Both the position numbers and the translations under genes were made by a program. From positions 1 to 55,246 of the forward strand of contig JAJXYC010000002.1 in NCBI GenBank assembly GCA_021780815.1: 55,246 nucleotides of DNA, given 5' to 3'. The stretch's first letter is position 1. The number at the start of each line of letters is the position of its first letter. The notes under the pieces were generated by a model. The model saw nothing but the letters and a program-made list of their open reading frames with translations. It searched no databases and was not told where the DNA came from. The DNA is from Bacteroidota bacterium (GTDB taxonomy: Bacteria > Bacteroidota > Ignavibacteria > Kapaibacteriales > UBA2268). Shown here piece after piece: positions 53,537-55,246 of this stretch.

Positions 53537-55246
53537 TTATGGCATTCTGTGCCAAGCTGCTCCAGCATAAACGAAACCAATCATTTCGTTGTTTGCAACA
53601 TTAACTCCATCAACAACTAAAAGACCACCAGTTAAGTTTACTAACCAAAGGATTTGACCATTTACACCAGTTGGTAAGTCAGTTAAAGCAATTGGACCAG
53701 CTCCTGTGTAACCAACAACAGCAGCATTAGCTAAGCCATTCAAAGCAGCTGTTGATGCAGCAGTTTGGTAACCAAGAATAGTTGAACCATAAACTGTTAA
53801 ACTCTTTGGTGTACCAGCAGTACCAATTTCTGTATTTGATGTTAAGTTTAATGTACCGTCACCAGCATAGATATTACCAGTAGCCATATTCAAGTCACCT
53901 GTTGCAATTGTTGCACCAGCATTTACATTAATACCACCAGCTGTTACTGTAACACCATTATTAGCTGTAACAGCACCTTGTAAGTTAGATGTTCCAGTTA
54001 CTACTAAATTATCATTAACTGTTACATTACCAGTTGAATTGATGATATTGCCTTGGAAATCAGCGTTAGTTGTAGCAACTAAGCCAGTACCAGCTGCTGA
54101 GAATGTTTGTGTACCAGTCCAAGTATTTGGATTAGCAGTATTAATGCGAATCTTATTAGCAACAGTACCATCACCTAACATTGTAGTTCCATCAGTTGCA
54201 ACATTACCATTGATAGTTAATGTATTTGTGATATTGTTGATTGAAGTAGAAATAATACCACCACCAACGATTGATAATGCATGATTTCCATCAGTTAAAT
54301 TAACTGTACCAGCATCACCAGTTAATGTAGCAAATACTGTTGCATCAGCGATTTCATTTGTTGTAATTCCACCAGCTACAACATATAATTTATTGCCACC
54401 ATTTACACCAATTGTTGAACCATCAGTATTTACATTAAATGTAGCATTTCCTGAATTATTGAAAGTTCCACCACTTAAAGCTGTACCAGCAGTAACACCA
54501 TTTTGTAAGTTGCCATTGAATGTACCAGCAGTTGTAACGTTACCAGTAAAGTTAGCAGTTGAACCACTTAAGTTACCAGTTACTCCTAATGTACCTGCTA
54601 CAGTTGCGTTTGCACCCATTGTAACATCGTTATCTAATGCACTTGTTCCTGCAACATGCAAATTACCAGTTAAATCGCCATTTGCACCATATAAATCACC
54701 AGTAGCAACAACGTCACCAGTAACTACTACATTTGCACCAGCATTAATATCACCAGTTACTCCTAATGTTCCACCAACAGTTGCAGCACCAGTTACAGTT
54801 GCAGTATTTGCTGTTAACCCATTATTGAATGTAGCTGTACCAGCCCAAGTTTGATTTCCTGTCCAATTGAATGCATAAGCTTGGTCAACGGTGAAAGTTG
54901 CATTTGCAGAGTTATTAAATGTGCCACCTGTTAAACCATTACCAGCAGTAACACCATTTTGTAAGTTGCCATTGAATTGAGCAGCTGAGACATTACCTGA
55001 AAATGTTCCTGTTGTGCCTGTGAATGAACCACCTGTGAATGTTGCAGCAGTTACATCGCCTAATGTTGAGAAGTTAGCTGCATCAACGTTTCCACTAAAA
55101 GTACCAGTTGTTGCAGAAACTGTGCCACCAACTAAATTACCATTGAAGTTAGTTGCTGTTACATCACCTGTGAATGTTCCTGTTGTGCCACTTACTGTGC
55201 CACCAACTAAATTACCATTGAAGTTAGTTGCTGTTACATCACCTGT
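53537..55246 (-). CDS. Large repetitive beta-helix/tail-fibre-like protein, N-terminus outside the window
   Basis: The frame is open from the stop at 53537 to the window edge without a break, giving at least 569 residues; the true start is beyond 55246. The sequence is built of short phrases such as 'TGDVTATNFNGNLVGG', 'GGTFNNSGNATFNV' and 'AGTATFNNGLTANTATVTGA', typical of collar/tail-fibre repeats and pectin-lyase-like stacks. Gly, Asn, Thr, Ala and Val dominate; Cys is absent and charged residues are rare. The C-terminus ('LPTGVNGQILWLV', 'FVYAGAAWHRMP') matches the end of the neighbouring secreted protein. It is probably exported, but no signal peptide is in view. Confidence 0.8.
   Translation of the reverse strand, partial: TGDVTATNFNGNLVGGTVSGTTGTFTGDVTATNFNGNLVGGTVSATTGTFSGNVDAANFSTLGDVTAATFTGGSFTGTTGTFSGNVSAAQFNGNLQNGVTAGNGLTGGTFNNSANATFTVDQAYAFNWTGNQTWAGTATFNNGLTANTATVTGAATVGGTLGVTGDINAGANVVVTGDVVATGDLYGANGDLTGNLHVAGTSALDNDVTMGANATVAGTLGVTGNLSGSTANFTGNVTTAGTFNGNLQNGVTAGTALSGGTFNNSGNATFNVNTDGSTIGVNGGNKLYVVAGGITTNEIADATVFATLTGDAGTVNLTDGNHALSIVGGGIISTSINNITNTLTINGNVATDGTTMLGDGTVANKIRINTANPNTWTGTQTFSAAGTGLVATTNADFQGNIINSTGNVTVNDNLVVTGTSNLQGAVTANNGVTVTAGGINVNAGATIATGDLNMATGNIYAGDGTLNLTSNTEIGTAGTPKSLTVYGSTILGYQTAASTAALNGLANAAVVGYTGAGPIALTDLPTGVNGQILWLVNLTGGLLVVDGVNVANNEMIGFVYAGAAWHRMP
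55124..55246 (-). repeat. 75-bp tandem repeat in the partial tail-fibre-like gene
   Basis: The segment starting at 55124 recurs at 55199, 75 bp (25 codons) later, almost identically and runs off the edge. More copies may continue beyond the window. Confidence 0.75.

Noticed and set aside
54393-54854. 153-codon plus-strand frame opposite the repetitive secreted protein
   Set aside because: It is an antisense by-product of stop-poor repetitive codons; the minus frame is open to the edge and shares its C-terminus with the next gene.

Overview
The window is low-G+C DNA from a Bacteroidota/Chlorobiota-type bacterium, most likely an Ignavibacteria or Kapabacteria relative. The signs are type IX secretion (T9SS) C-terminal sorting domains on two secreted proteins, HmuY-family haem-binding proteins with a TonB-dependent receptor, a CX4CH cytochrome-like lipoprotein, a fused IcmF-type acyl-CoA mutase, and several TAnnTTTG (-7) promoter matches. 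No 16S rRNA gene is present, so the placement is inference.

Layout. 1-516: an 87-bp tandem repeat array bounded by a 10-bp inverted repeat, then a two-way terminator. 517-2040 (-): two lipoproteins. 2227-5622 (+): dapA, an RsbU/SpoIIE-type phosphatase and a MEMO1-family protein. 5612-11272 (-): an MsbA-like ABC exporter, RsmI with a repetitive basic tail, and a methyltransferase-glycosyltransferase-TPR fusion. 11379-12380 (-): NrnA. 12441-17591 (+): PASTA protein, Lon-like protease, rpe and a PAS histidine kinase. 17737-23151 (-): yidD-yidC, a ClpB truncated after its first ATPase domain and overlapping a FlbD-family gene, and hslU. 23403-27608 (+): a giant subtilisin-like T9SS cargo. 27696-34311 (-): ferredoxin, hpnD/hpnC-type synthases with an MscS channel, phosphotransbutyrylase-butyrate kinase, and histidine ammonia-lyase.

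34497-36537 (+) holds the clearest regulatory system: a fluoride riboswitch whose pseudoknot strand is also the 5' arm of a terminator hairpin, followed by crcB, a DUF190 gene and an MFS transporter overlapping by 4 bp. 36577-37974 (-) is a phage terminase large subunit with no other phage genes. 38058-45078 (+): gmhA, then a haem/TonB uptake cluster (HmuY - TonB receptor - HmuY) with a two-gene restriction-modification cassette inside it. tRNA-Thr(TGT) follows, then a relic of a T9SS sorting domain.

45745-48996 (+) is IcmF, with residues pointing to isobutyryl-CoA/butyryl-CoA interconversion, which fits chemically with the Ptb-Buk pair. 49004-51062 (-) is a NarX/NarL-type two-component system. 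51257-55246 (-) holds two large secreted, repetitive, tail-fibre-like proteins that share a C-terminal module; the second runs off the window edge.
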